DNA of 64,000 nucleotides from Dyella terrae (GTDB lineage: Bacteria > Pseudomonadota > Gammaproteobacteria > Xanthomonadales > Rhodanobacteraceae): the NCBI RefSeq assembly GCF_004322705.1, contig NZ_SIZZ01000001.1, positions 434,001-498,000 of the forward strand. Reading direction: 5' to 3'. The notes below the pieces were generated by a model. It searched no databases. It was not told where the DNA came from and was given only the letters and a program-made list of their open reading frames with translations. Shown here one piece after another: positions 1-8,783 of this stretch (its first letter is position 1; each line of letters opens with the position of its first letter). A program made the translations under genes and the position numbers.

Positions 1-42
1 GTAAAGCGCTTCCCGCAACGATTCGGGATGCCGGGCTTCCAG

Positions 43-687
43 TCAGCCCTGGCGCGTCCGCAACTGGCGCGAGCCGAGCAGGATCATGGTCACCATCTGG
101 GTCATCTGGTCAGCCAGCTGCGCGTCGTGGTCCACGGGCTGATCGAGTGCGTGTGCACCCATGGCGAAGATCAGGCGCGTGATGGCCTTGGCGGCGATGG
201 CGGGGTCATGCAGGGGTTGATCGGCAGCCCTGGACAGGCGCTCCAGTTCAACCCTCAGTTCTTCCTCGAAGAAATCGAGCTGGCGGTCCACGGCTTGCTT
301 GAAGGCGTCCGATCCGGCCGTGCCTTCGCGCAGCAGCACCTGCATCAGTCCATCCCGCGAGCGCATCTGGGACATGAAGGCCTCGACCGAGCCTCGCACC
401 ACCGCGTTGCCACTGACGACGTGCGTGCGTGCCTGGACGACCACCCGGCGCAAGGCCTCGCCCGACAGCTCGATCAGCGCAACAGCCAGCTCGTCGATGT
501 CGCGAAAGTGGCGGTAGAAGCTGTTGGGGGCGATATCGGCCTCGCGGGCGATCTCCCGCAGGCCCAGGCTGGACACGCTCCGGTGCGGACCGAGCAGGCG
601 CAAGGCCGCCTTCAGCAGGTCATCCCGGCTGATCTGGTGCTTGCGTCCGGCCTCGGGGGCCTCGTAGGGAGCGAGAGTCTGGGGCAT
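43..687 (-). CDS. TetR-family repressor (FabR/DesT-like)
   Basis: A 214-residue TetR protein. The N-terminal helix-turn-helix covers about residues 20-65 (SLGLREIAREADIAPNSFYR) and a ligand-binding helical domain follows. It is divergent from a ferredoxin reductase and acyl desaturase pair, the arrangement of FabR/DesT-type repressors that sense unsaturated acyl-CoA. Control of the desaturase pair is therefore inferred. The reading frame is open upstream to a TTG at 726, but the first ATG is at 687 and neither start has a good ribosome site. A start at 726 would lie inside the operator at 724-771. The family call is solid; the exact ligand is not visible. Confidence 0.85.
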   Translation of the reverse strand: MPQTLAPYEAPEAGRKHQISRDDLLKAALRLLGPHRSVSSLGLREIAREADIAPNSFYRHFRDIDELAVALIELSGEALRRVVVQARTHVVSGNAVVRGSVEAFMSQMRSRDGLMQVLLREGTAGSDAFKQAVDRQLDFFEEELRVELERLSRAADQPLHDPAIAAKAITRLIFAMGAHALDQPVDHDAQLADQMTQMVTMILLGSRQLRTRQG

Positions 688-723
688 GGGCAGGTCCGTT
701 GGGACGGGCTGAAGGATAGCAGA

Positions 724-771
724 CAACTGTATAGACGATTGTATATACAGTTGTATATATGCTTGTATAAT
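724..771. promoter_or_regulatory. Repeated/palindromic operator over the desaturase promoter
   Basis: The words CTGTATA, TTGTATA, TTGTATA and TTGTATA start at 727, 739, 751 and 763, exactly 12 bases apart. The first two units also form a perfect inverted repeat, CAACTGTATA (724-733) and TATACAGTTG (744-753), with a 10-base spacer. A perfect TATAAT lies at 766-771, just before the reductase ATG at 777. This is the obvious binding site for the divergent TetR protein. That assignment is inferred from position. Confidence 0.7.
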
Positions 772-776
772 GGGGC

Positions 777-1868
777 ATGGAAACTGTCATTCGCCGACCC
801 TCCTGGCTCTCTCGCCTCAATGCCGTATGGGCACCCCCGGCCGTGCTCGACTTCTGGCTGTCGCGCTTCAATCCGCTCTGGTCATGGCACCAGGCGCGGG
901 CGAAGGTGATCGAGCGTCGCCAGGAAGCCCTTGGCGTCACCACGCTGGTCCTGCGCCCGAACCGCCACTTCCGTGGCTTCCGCGCCGGCCAGCACATCAA
1001 CGTGGGCGTTGAAATCGACGGTGTCCGCTACACCCGGTCCTACAGCGCTTCCGATATGCCGCGCGCCGACGGCCGCGTTTGCATCACGGTGAAATCCGTC
1101 GAAGGCGGCAAAGTGGGCGCGCACCTGCAATCCCTTGCTGTTGGCAGCGTCGTGTACCTGAGCGAAGCCTTCGGTGATCTGCGCGTTCCCGATGATTCAG
1201 TGCCGTCCCTGATGCTTGCTGCCGGTAGCGGCATCACGCCCATGCTGGCGTTGATCCATGCCCAGGCGGAGGCTGGTTTTCCCAAGCCCGTGCGACTGGC
1301 GTACTGGGCGCGCACGCGCGCCGAGTGGGTGCAGGCGGATGCGCTTCGTGCGCTGGCCGCGCGGCATGCCAACTTCAGCGTGCATTTCGTGCTGACGGGT
1401 GAAGGGGCCGTGGCCGCTGATGAACTCGAAGGCCGGATCGAGTCGGGTCATCTGTCTGCGTGGCTCGCCGACCATGCGATGGCCCATGTGCTCGCCTGCG
1501 GTCCCCATGGTTTCGTTGAAACCGCCCGTGGCCTGCTCGGCGATCGCTGCCGATCGTTCCAGGCCGAAGCGTTCAGCCCGCCACCGCGCGTGATCGACCC
1601 CAGCGACGAAGGCCACGTGCGGGTGACCTTGCTCAAGACCGGGCGAACGATCGACGTTGCGCGCAACAAATCCTTGCTCGAGGCGCTGGAGGAGCAGGGT
1701 CTCACTCCGCGCCATGGATGCCGCATGGGCATCTGCAACACCTGTTCCTGCGGCAAGTCCAGCGGCGCTACGCGCGACCTGCATGACCGCAGCGTGCAGC
1801 ACGAACCCACCCACGCCTTGCGCCTGTGCATTCACGCCGCGCAAAGCGATCTCTCCCTGGATCTGTGA
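777..1868 (+). CDS. Ferredoxin reductase, electron donor to the adjacent desaturase
   Basis: A 363-residue flavodoxin/ferredoxin reductase-type protein. It has an FAD-binding barrel (RSYSASD near residue 90), an NAD(P)-binding domain (AAGSGITPMLALI near residue 145) and a C-terminal plant-type 2Fe-2S domain with C-X4-C-X2-C (CRMGICNTC near residue 313) plus a distal Cys. It would pass electrons from NAD(P)H to the di-iron desaturase whose ATG lies 5 bases after this stop, as in Pseudomonas DesC-DesB. No Shine-Dalgarno fits the ATG at 777, and a TATAAT ends 5 bases before it, so the message may be leaderless. The next in-frame start would delete conserved N-terminal sequence. Confidence 0.9.
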   Translation: METVIRRPSWLSRLNAVWAPPAVLDFWLSRFNPLWSWHQARAKVIERRQEALGVTTLVLRPNRHFRGFRAGQHINVGVEIDGVRYTRSYSASDMPRADGRVCITVKSVEGGKVGAHLQSLAVGSVVYLSEAFGDLRVPDDSVPSLMLAAGSGITPMLALIHAQAEAGFPKPVRLAYWARTRAEWVQADALRALAARHANFSVHFVLTGEGAVAADELEGRIESGHLSAWLADHAMAHVLACGPHGFVETARGLLGDRCRSFQAEAFSPPPRVIDPSDEGHVRVTLLKTGRTIDVARNKSLLEALEEQGLTPRHGCRMGICNTCSCGKSSGATRDLHDRSVQHEPTHALRLCIHAAQSDLSLDL

Positions 1869-1873
1869 ACGAC

Positions 1874-3001
1874 ATGGCCAAGATCAATAGCCGTCCGCTG
1901 AGCGCGGAAGAACTGGATCGCTTCGGCGAGGAACTGGATGCACTGCGCGCACGCACCCTGGCGACGCGTGGCCAGGATGACGCCAACTACATCCGCAAGG
2001 TCGCTGCCGGCGTGCGCTGGCTGGGCCTGAGCGGTCGCGTGCTGCTGATGGCCGGCGCGATCCTTGGTGGCACGCTGTTGCCTGTGCTGCTGTGGCCGTT
2101 GTGCATCCTGGGCGCGGTCGTGCTCGGCCTGTCCAAGATCCTCGAGAACATGGAGCTTGGCCACAATGTGATGCACGGCCAGTACGACTGGATGGGCGAT
2201 CCGGCCTTGCAGGGGCGCACCTACGAGTGGGACATCGTGGGCACCAGCGACAACTGGCGCAAGACGCACAATTACAGCCACCACACCTGGACCAACGTGC
2301 GTGGCATGGATGATGACATCGGCTACGGGCTGTTGCGGATCTTTCCCGAACAGCGCTGGAAGCCGTACTACCTGATCCAGCCGGCCGTGGCGGTTGTGTT
2401 CGCCGTGCTGTTCGAATGGGGTGTCGCGATGCAGGACCTGCGTATCGGTCACTGGGTCAAGGGCAAGATGACCGGTAGCACCTTGTGGAAGCTGTCGGTG
2501 CCGGTGATTCGCAAAGCCGGCAAGCAGATGCTCAAGGACTACGTGATCTTTCCGCTGTTGGCGGGCCCGTTCTTCCTGCCGGTGCTGCTTGGCAATGTCG
2601 TCGCCAACGTGATCCGCAACATCTGGACCTACACGATCATCTTCTGCGGTCACTTTACTGCCGACGCCGAAGTGTTCCCGAAGGAATGCGTGGAGAACGA
2701 GTCACGCGGTCATTGGTATCTGCGTCAGCTGCGCGGTTCGTCAAACCTCACCGGCGGCTGGTGGATGGATCTGTGGAGCGGCAACCTCAGCCGTCAGATC
2801 GAGCACCACTTCTATCCGGACGTGCCGGCGAACCGATACGCTGCGATGGCCGTGGAAGTGCGCGAGATCTGCGCCCGCTATGGCCAGCACTACAACACGG
2901 GTTCCTTGCCAAAGCAGTTTGGTACGGTTATCTGGCGCATTCTGCGTCATGCGTTCCCCAGCAAGCCGGCGCCGGTGCGGCCGCTTATGGCGGCAGGCTG
3001 A
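1874..3001 (+). CDS. Membrane acyl (delta-9 type) fatty acid desaturase
   Basis: A 375-residue membrane desaturase that introduces a double bond into acyl chains using a di-iron centre. All three histidine boxes are visible: HNVMH at about residues 96-100, HNYSHH at 132-137 and QIEHH at 308-312. Hydrophobic membrane segments lie between them. The frame is open further upstream (GTG at 1826), but that would overlap the reductase gene; the ATG at 1874 is 5 bases after the reductase stop and gives the family N terminus. It is co-transcribed with the reductase and probably repressed by the divergent TetR protein. A strong terminator follows at 3020. Confidence 0.93.
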   Translation: MAKINSRPLSAEELDRFGEELDALRARTLATRGQDDANYIRKVAAGVRWLGLSGRVLLMAGAILGGTLLPVLLWPLCILGAVVLGLSKILENMELGHNVMHGQYDWMGDPALQGRTYEWDIVGTSDNWRKTHNYSHHTWTNVRGMDDDIGYGLLRIFPEQRWKPYYLIQPAVAVVFAVLFEWGVAMQDLRIGHWVKGKMTGSTLWKLSVPVIRKAGKQMLKDYVIFPLLAGPFFLPVLLGNVVANVIRNIWTYTIIFCGHFTADAEVFPKECVENESRGHWYLRQLRGSSNLTGGWWMDLWSGNLSRQIEHHFYPDVPANRYAAMAVEVREICARYGQHYNTGSLPKQFGTVIWRILRHAFPSKPAPVRPLMAAG

Positions 3002-3019
3002 TCAAGGCTTCGCGCATGA

Positions 3020-3049
3020 AGCCCGCTCTGGCAACAGGGCGGGCTTTTC
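3020..3049 (+). terminator. Rho-independent terminator after the desaturase
   Basis: An 11-bp stem (AGCCCGCTCTG / CAGGGCGGGCT, one G-T pair) with a GCAA loop, followed directly by TTTTC, 19 bases after the desaturase stop. Confidence 0.88.
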
Positions 3050-3164
3050 TATTGGGTTCGAAACAAGAGCGAGTCCCATTTCATCAGCGAATGCTTTAAC
3101 GGGGTAGATTTCACCTGTTCGCCCCGTGCCCACGTGGCACGCCTCGGTTACAGGGATCCTTCCG

Positions 3165-3704
3165 ATGCAGATGAATGCAGGTGATCGTTACGCGCCCGCC
3201 TTGCGCTGGCTTCACTGGATCAGCTTCGCGCTGGTTCTCATCGCCTACGTGGCGATCAATGTACGCGGCCTGTTTCCGCGCGGCAGTGAAGGTCGCGCTG
3301 ACTCGCTGGCGATCCACGCGCTTGCCGGCATTGCCGTCCTGCTCCTGGTGCTTCCACGGCTTTCCACGCGGTTGAAACACCCGTCACCGCCCATTGTTCC
3401 CGCCATGGACAAGTGGAGCCAGGCGCTGAGCAAGATCACGCACGTCGCGCTCTACGCATTCCTGATCGCGCAGCCCATCATGGGTATCGTGACGCTGCAG
3501 ATCGCCGGCAAGCCCGTCAGCCTGTTCGGCGTGACCGTGTTGCCCGCGTTCTTCGGTGCCGGTGACCGTGAGCTCGCTCACCCATGGGAGGACGTACACG
3601 GTCTCGTGGGCGAGATTTTCTATTACGTCATTGGCCTGCATATCCTTGCCGCGCTGTGGCACCACTTTGGTCGCAAGGACAACACCCTTCGGCGCATGGC
3701 CTGA
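3165..3704 (+). CDS. Cytochrome b561 family protein
   Basis: A 179-residue integral membrane di-haem cytochrome with four predicted helices. Conserved histidines sit in WLHWISF, AIHALAG, ITHVALY and the final GLHILAALWHHF. Such proteins move electrons between quinones and periplasmic acceptors; CybB can oxidise superoxide. The frame opens at GTG 3126, but the ATG at 3165 is preceded at the right distance by AGGGA and matches the family start; a second ATG lies at 3171. It is followed after 21 bases by a VIT-family transporter on the same strand, possibly one unit. Confidence 0.88.
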   Translation: MQMNAGDRYAPALRWLHWISFALVLIAYVAINVRGLFPRGSEGRADSLAIHALAGIAVLLLVLPRLSTRLKHPSPPIVPAMDKWSQALSKITHVALYAFLIAQPIMGIVTLQIAGKPVSLFGVTVLPAFFGAGDRELAHPWEDVHGLVGEIFYYVIGLHILAALWHHFGRKDNTLRRMA

Positions 3705-3725
3705 CGGACAGGAGCAGGCATTTCC

Positions 3726-4421
3726 ATGGCACACCGTCACCGCGAACGTCACGTCACCGAGCGCATGGGCTGGTTGCGCGCCGCTGTGCTCGGTGCCAAC
3801 GATGGCATCGTTTCAACCGCTAGCCTGGTGATGGGTGTCGCGGCGGCTCACGGTAGCCCTTCGTCGATCCTTGTCGCAGGCACCGCCGGCCTGGTGGCCG
3901 GCGCCATGTCGATGGCGGCGGGCGAGTACGTGTCGGTCCACTCCCAGGCCGATAGCGAGAACGCCGATCTGGCGCGCGAGAAGAACGAGCTGGAGACCGA
4001 TGTGGAGGGTGAGCACAAGGAGCTGGCCGCCATTTATGTCGGCCGGGGCCTGGAGCCGACGCTTGCGCGCCAGGTGGCCGAACAGCTCATGGCGCATAAC
4101 GCGCTGGATGCGCATATGCGCGACGAGCTGGGGATCACTGAAGCACTGAAAGCCCGGCCCATTCAGGCTGCCGCGGCGTCAGCCGTCAGCTTTGCGGCCG
4201 GCGCGGCGCTGCCGCTGCTTGTCGTGGCGCTCGCGCCAGGGTCGGGGCTGCTGTGGTGGGTATTCTCCACGTCGCTGGTTTTCCTGGCCGTGCTTGGCGG
4301 CATTGCGGCTCGCACGGGAGGTGCCAATGTTCGTGTTGGCGCCACGCGCATTTCCTTCTGGGGTGCGCTTGCCATGGCCATCACGACCGCCGTTGGCATG
4401 TTGTTTGGCGCCGCCGCGTAA
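3726..4421 (+). CDS. VIT1/CCC1-family membrane transporter
   Basis: A 231-residue protein of the VIT (vacuolar iron transporter) family, which exports Fe2+ or Mn2+. It begins with the family signature ERMGWLRAAVLGANDGIVST and continues with the first helices (GAMSMAAGEYVSV). A charged cytoplasmic stretch (residues about 80-145, rich in E and K) corresponds to the metal-binding domain, and three more helices close the protein. It follows the cytochrome b561 gene by 21 bases. The exact metal cannot be read from sequence. Confidence 0.88.
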   Translation: MAHRHRERHVTERMGWLRAAVLGANDGIVSTASLVMGVAAAHGSPSSILVAGTAGLVAGAMSMAAGEYVSVHSQADSENADLAREKNELETDVEGEHKELAAIYVGRGLEPTLARQVAEQLMAHNALDAHMRDELGITEALKARPIQAAAASAVSFAAGAALPLLVVALAPGSGLLWWVFSTSLVFLAVLGGIAARTGGANVRVGATRISFWGALAMAITTAVGMLFGAAA

Positions 4422-4441
4422 CCGCGGCGCCAGACGTTGGC

Positions 4442-5575
4442 TTACTTTGCAGCTGGCTTCGCGGTGGCTGGCGTGCCTTCGGCGAGCGGTCGAACGTACT
4501 GCACGAGTGATACCAGCAACTTGCCCGGTTCCTCGACCATGACTTCATGCGCCGAGTCTTCAAACCAGACGATTCGCTTCGACGGCGCCTGGAGTTGGTT
4601 GAACCACACTTCGGCGACGCTGGATGACACGTTGTGATCGTGCCTTCCCAGGAAAAGCAAGACCGGGCAGTCGATCTTTCGTACGCTGCTGAAATCCACC
4701 GTAAGCGCAGTATTGAGCAGCTTCGTCACCGAGTATTCGCTGGCGGCATCGATAGCAAGCAGATCCTTGTCGGTGTAAAGCGGTGACAGCGCCATCGCTC
4801 CGCTTTCTGCGTAGCCACCCGTGCGCCGATACACCATGCCGCCGTATTCATCGAGCCATTTGCGCTGGATCATCACGCGAGACAGCGGCTCGGGCGTCGT
4901 GCCCTTGGCATAAGGTGCGATGGACTGCAGCTCTTTGACGGCCTCCTTGTTGCCGGCCCTGCGCGCTTCGTCCATCGCGAAGGCCCAGCCCTGGCGCTCG
5001 CTCTCGGGCATGTTGGTCATCTGCCCGATGCCGATATATCCGTAGAGCCAGTCCGGATGGCGGCGGGCAAGCTCCAGGCCCAGGAATGAACCCCAGGAAT
5101 GGCCAAGGACGAAGATTTTCTCTTGGCCAAAGGTCTTCCGAAGCCACGCTGCCATCTCTACCGTGTCGGCGATCATCCGGTCGGGTGTGACCGTGGATGC
5201 CAGTGCAGCCGGATCGTTGGCGGCATAGGTACTTCCGGCGCCACGCTGATCCCACTGGACGACGGTGAAGTACTCCTCCCAGCCCTTCTGGAAGTACCAG
5301 CTCGTGGGCATCGATACCCAGCCAGGGCCACCATGCAGCATAAGCAGCACAGGGTTGTTGCGGTGATTGCCGCGAATGCTGACCCATTGATCGATGCCAC
5401 CGATACGGACCTTTTCATGCTGGTCGATCCCGTCGGGTGAAACGATCTGCTGAAGGTCGGCAATGATCTTCACGGCTTCCGCGCGATTGCGTGGGCCCGG
5501 TGCATCTTCCGCATGCAAACCGGCAACGGCACCCAGGCCAAGCACGGCGACGAACGACAGCCATCCAGTACGCAT
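4442..5575 (-). CDS. Secreted alpha/beta hydrolase, proline iminopeptidase-like
   Basis: A 377-residue exported alpha/beta hydrolase. The N terminus MRTGWLSFVAVLGLGAVAG is a signal peptide. HGGPG (oxyanion loop), GHSWGS (nucleophile serine), an acid in GRHDHN and a histidine in DSAHEV complete the triad of the S33 proline iminopeptidase family. The frame is open to 5746, but the ATG at 5575 has a strong AGGAGG about 10 bases upstream and starts exactly at the signal peptide. It could be an aminopeptidase or another S33 hydrolase. Convergent with the VIT gene, with 20 bases between stops. Confidence 0.87.
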   Translation of the reverse strand: MRTGWLSFVAVLGLGAVAGLHAEDAPGPRNRAEAVKIIADLQQIVSPDGIDQHEKVRIGGIDQWVSIRGNHRNNPVLLMLHGGPGWVSMPTSWYFQKGWEEYFTVVQWDQRGAGSTYAANDPAALASTVTPDRMIADTVEMAAWLRKTFGQEKIFVLGHSWGSFLGLELARRHPDWLYGYIGIGQMTNMPESERQGWAFAMDEARRAGNKEAVKELQSIAPYAKGTTPEPLSRVMIQRKWLDEYGGMVYRRTGGYAESGAMALSPLYTDKDLLAIDAASEYSVTKLLNTALTVDFSSVRKIDCPVLLFLGRHDHNVSSSVAEVWFNQLQAPSKRIVWFEDSAHEVMVEEPGKLLVSLVQYVRPLAEGTPATAKPAAK

Positions 5576-5893
5576 GAACACGACTCCTCCTGATGAGTGC
5601 AACATTGATGGAGGAGGGCAAAGAGCATGCCAGCGCGGGAGTGGCTGTTTCGTTGGGTGCCAGCGCCTTTTGCGGTGGCGAAGCCTTGTCCGTGGACAGT
5701 CCGCGGACGTCCGGTGCGATGCCTCATGAAACGCGCGTGTACCCATGACCTGCGCGCTTGAATCTACCCGGATTCGGGATCAGACTCGGCCGCGCTTCGC
5801 GATGCGCGCGAGCATCTTTGTCATTGCATCGAACTTTCTTGCGGGTGATCCGAAGTCGGGCGAATGTCCGGCGATGGTCGCAGGAGCTCTTCC
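5576..5893. other. Divergent intergenic region, no gene
   Basis: About 318 bases between the divergent hydrolase and SulP genes. It should hold both promoters. Open frames here have no recognisable protein features. Ribosome sites are visible for both genes (AGGAGG on the minus strand at 5586-5591; AGGAG at 5882-5886). Confidence 0.6.
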
Positions 5894-7609
5894 ATGCCAC
5901 ATGCTTCCAGGGTTTCCGAGATACCTGCGCAACCGCATGCGAGGCAGCGCAGCCGCCGCTACAGCGGCTCCTGGGCAAAGGCTGACATTGTTGCGGGTTT
6001 GACTGCGGCAGCGGTGGTGATACCCAAGGCACTGGCTTACGCGACCGTGGCAGGACTGCCTATTCAGGTCGGCCTCTACACCGCCTTCCTGCCGATGATC
6101 ATCTACGCGTTTCTGGGCACGTCGCGGCCCCTGAGCGTGAGTACGACGACCACGCTTGCCATCCTGACGGCGACGGCACTCGGTCGCGTGGTTCCTGACG
6201 GCAACCTTGCAACGCTGACAGTCGCGGTGGCCACACTGACCGCACTGGTGGGTATGACGCTCTTGCTGGCATCGCTGCTGCGACTTGGTTTCGTCGCCAA
6301 CTTCATTTCCGATCCCGTGCTTACGGGCTTCAAGGCCGGTATCGGGGTGGTGATCGTGGTCGATCAACTGCCCAAGCTTTTCGGCCTGCATGTCGACAAG
6401 GGGTCCTTTCTCCACGATGTCTATGCGCTGATGGCCGGGATGCCCCATCTGTCGCTGGCAACCTTCATGATCGGCGCAGCGACGATCGCGATGCTGGTGA
6501 GCATAGAGCACGTTTGGCCGAAGGCGCCGGCGCCGCTCGTCGCCGTGGCGGCGTGCATCGCCAGCGTCGCTCTGTTCGATCTGTCGTCACAAGGTGTCGC
6601 GCTGGTCGGTCCCATTCCAGCGGGGCTGCCTTCACTGACCCTGCCTGACCGCAGCCTGGTGGGCGAGCTATGGCCCGCCGCCGTCGGTATCGCGCTGATG
6701 AGTTTCACCGAGACCATTGCCGCCGGTCGTGCATTTGTCCGGGACGATGAGCCCGTGCCGATCGCCAATCGGGAGCTGCTCGCCACGGGACTGGCCAATC
6801 TGGGCGGAGCGTTCCTTGGCGCGATGCCTGCAGGCGGCGGTACCTCTCAGACCGCCGTCAACCGCCTGGCAGGCGCGCGCACGCAGATGGCCGAGCTGGT
6901 GACGGCCGGCGGCGCGCTGTGCACGATGCTTGTACTGGGGCCCTTCATTGCGATGATGCCGCAGGCCACCTTGGCGGCCGTGGTGATCGTCTACTCGATG
7001 GGGCTGATCAAGCCGGCCGAATTTCGGGCCATCCGCACCATTCGTAAGACGGAGTTTGTCTGGGCGATGGTGGCCGCGGTGGGCGTTGTTTTCCTCGGTA
7101 CGTTGCGAGGCATCGTCGTGGCGATCATGGTGTCCCTGCTGGCATTGGCGTACCAGGTGTCGGACCCGGCGCTTCATGTGCTGAAACGCAAGCGAGGAAC
7201 CACGCTTTTCCGACCGGCCTCGCCCGATTATCCGGATGACGAATCCATGGATGGCCTGCTGGTCCTTCGGCCCGAGGGACGCATATTTTTCGTCAATGCC
7301 CAGCGTCTGGGCAGCAAGATGCTCGAACAGGTGGAGCAGGCAAGTCCTCGCGTCGTCATCGTCGATCTGGGTGCGGTATTCGATCTGGAATACACCGCGC
7401 TGAAGATGCTCGTGGCAGCTGAGGCGAAGGCGCGGGCAAGCGGGTGGGAGGTGTGGCTGGTGGGCATGACGCCGGGCGTGAAGCAGCTGGTCCGTCGGTC
7501 GCCGCTTTACGAGGTATTGGCGGGAGGTCGCATGTTCGCCCGCGTGGAAGATGCTGTCAGTCACTACGAAGGCATGCGCATGCAGAATGCACTGGGTGCC
7601 GAGGGATAA
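5894..7609 (+). CDS. SulP/SLC26-family anion transporter with STAS domain
   Basis: A 571-residue transporter. About 12 membrane segments cover residues 30-430, including the SulP signature region (ADIVAGLTAAAVVIPKALAYATVAGLP), and a cytoplasmic STAS domain lies at about 450-560 (RIFFVNAQRL, VVIVDLGAVFDLEYTAL). The family carries sulfate, bicarbonate or dicarboxylates; the substrate here is not evident. ATG 5894 with AGGAG 7 bases upstream is preferred to the in-frame ATG at 5864. Stands alone. Confidence 0.9.
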   Translation: MPHASRVSEIPAQPHARQRSRRYSGSWAKADIVAGLTAAAVVIPKALAYATVAGLPIQVGLYTAFLPMIIYAFLGTSRPLSVSTTTTLAILTATALGRVVPDGNLATLTVAVATLTALVGMTLLLASLLRLGFVANFISDPVLTGFKAGIGVVIVVDQLPKLFGLHVDKGSFLHDVYALMAGMPHLSLATFMIGAATIAMLVSIEHVWPKAPAPLVAVAACIASVALFDLSSQGVALVGPIPAGLPSLTLPDRSLVGELWPAAVGIALMSFTETIAAGRAFVRDDEPVPIANRELLATGLANLGGAFLGAMPAGGGTSQTAVNRLAGARTQMAELVTAGGALCTMLVLGPFIAMMPQATLAAVVIVYSMGLIKPAEFRAIRTIRKTEFVWAMVAAVGVVFLGTLRGIVVAIMVSLLALAYQVSDPALHVLKRKRGTTLFRPASPDYPDDESMDGLLVLRPEGRIFFVNAQRLGSKMLEQVEQASPRVVIVDLGAVFDLEYTALKMLVAAEAKARASGWEVWLVGMTPGVKQLVRRSPLYEVLAGGRMFARVEDAVSHYEGMRMQNALGAEG

Positions 7610-7889
7610 GTGCCGGCCAGCCACGTACCCAAGGTGTGGGTAGATGGCGCATGGAAGGCATCGATGACGCTTCTGTTCACGAAATGTTTTGCCCACTTGG
7701 CGCATGTTCAAACGACTGCGGCACGCGAATGCTGCCGCGGTATCTCGCTGCGTGACTAGCTGAACGTAGCGGTGCGTCAAAAGGATTGTCGGCAGGTCAC
7801 GGGCCCGGAGGGTGCGTGTCACTGGTTGCCTGGAGAGCTTCATCGTCACGGTTACGCGTCGCGCGCCGTCAACGAGAGGAGACTAAACA

Positions 7890-8468
7890 ATGACAACTCT
7901 GGGATCGCGGATCACCTATGGATTCGTCGGTGTGATTGCCATTGCGCTGGCTGGTTGTAATGGTTATGTGAAGAAGGCGGATTTTGATACTGCGGTGTCC
8001 GAATTGCGCGCGAATGACCAGAAGCAGCAACAGCAGATTGATGCGCTGGCGCAGGAAATGCATCAGAAGTTTGCCGACTACGACACCAAGATCACCGCGC
8101 TGCAAGGGCGCATCAGCGTCGACAACATCGCGCATTTCGACACCAACCAATCGACCCTTCGGGATGAAGACAAGCAGCGCCTGGACGAGTTTGCGAAAGT
8201 CATGCGCGATCATCACGCGCAGGCCCTCGTCACCGCCGAAGGTTTTGCCGATCCATCCGGTTCGCCTGCGTACAACCAGAAGCTCGCGCTCAAACGCGCC
8301 AATGCCGTGCGCGATTACCTGGTGCAGGCGGGCATGAGTGCGGATCAGGTTCGTGCCGTGGCCTATGGATCGGTCAAGAACCGGCAGGTGGTGAAGGGAG
8401 CGAAGGGAGAACAGGGGCAGCCCAACCGGCGTGTCTCCATCGTTACCGACTTTGCAGGCAACAGCTGA
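7890..8468 (+). CDS. OmpA-family lipoprotein
   Basis: A 192-residue lipoprotein. The signal peptide ends in LAGC (Cys about 22), followed by a Q-rich coiled stretch and a C-terminal OmpA/MotB peptidoglycan-binding domain (IAHFDTNQSTLRDEDKQRLDEFA ... KRANAVRDYLVQAG ... NRRVSIVTDF). It should anchor the outer membrane to peptidoglycan. An AGGAG box lies at 7877-7881, 8 bases before the ATG. It precedes the first autotransporter, and a second OmpA-like lipoprotein lies beyond that gene. Confidence 0.9.
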   Translation: MTTLGSRITYGFVGVIAIALAGCNGYVKKADFDTAVSELRANDQKQQQQIDALAQEMHQKFADYDTKITALQGRISVDNIAHFDTNQSTLRDEDKQRLDEFAKVMRDHHAQALVTAEGFADPSGSPAYNQKLALKRANAVRDYLVQAGMSADQVRAVAYGSVKNRQVVKGAKGEQGQPNRRVSIVTDFAGNS

Positions 8469-8783
8469 AGCTGGGACCTTCACTGCGCGGCTTGATCGCG
8501 CGTAACGACGTTGAGTCCTGCACAAGTGGCGGCTGCGTTGGCTTCGCGGCCGCCACTCGAACATCATCGACGCCATGCCTGGCATGGTGCGCATGCGCCG
8601 TGCCCAATGCCTTGTCCGGAGCGTGAGCGCAAATGTCTCAATGAGTAATGAGCGAATGGGTGCGCTCCGCATTCCGAGTGCGCTACTTCGTGAAACTACT
8701 TAGCGTGCAGCAGTAGAAACGCGATGGCAGTCGTTGGTGGTTTGGCCGAGATTGAGTGCTCCGCCGCCCCGCGAATTCTTGCC
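8469..8783. other. Intergenic region with a hairpin and a shared AT-rich motif
   Basis: About 315 bases before the autotransporter. It holds a perfect 9-bp inverted repeat (8525-8533 with 8549-8557) without a U-tract, and the adjoining words TACTTCGT (8684-8691) and AAACTACTTA (8693-8702). Both words recur upstream of the OmpA lipoprotein at 13069-13086. No gene is evident. Confidence 0.5.
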
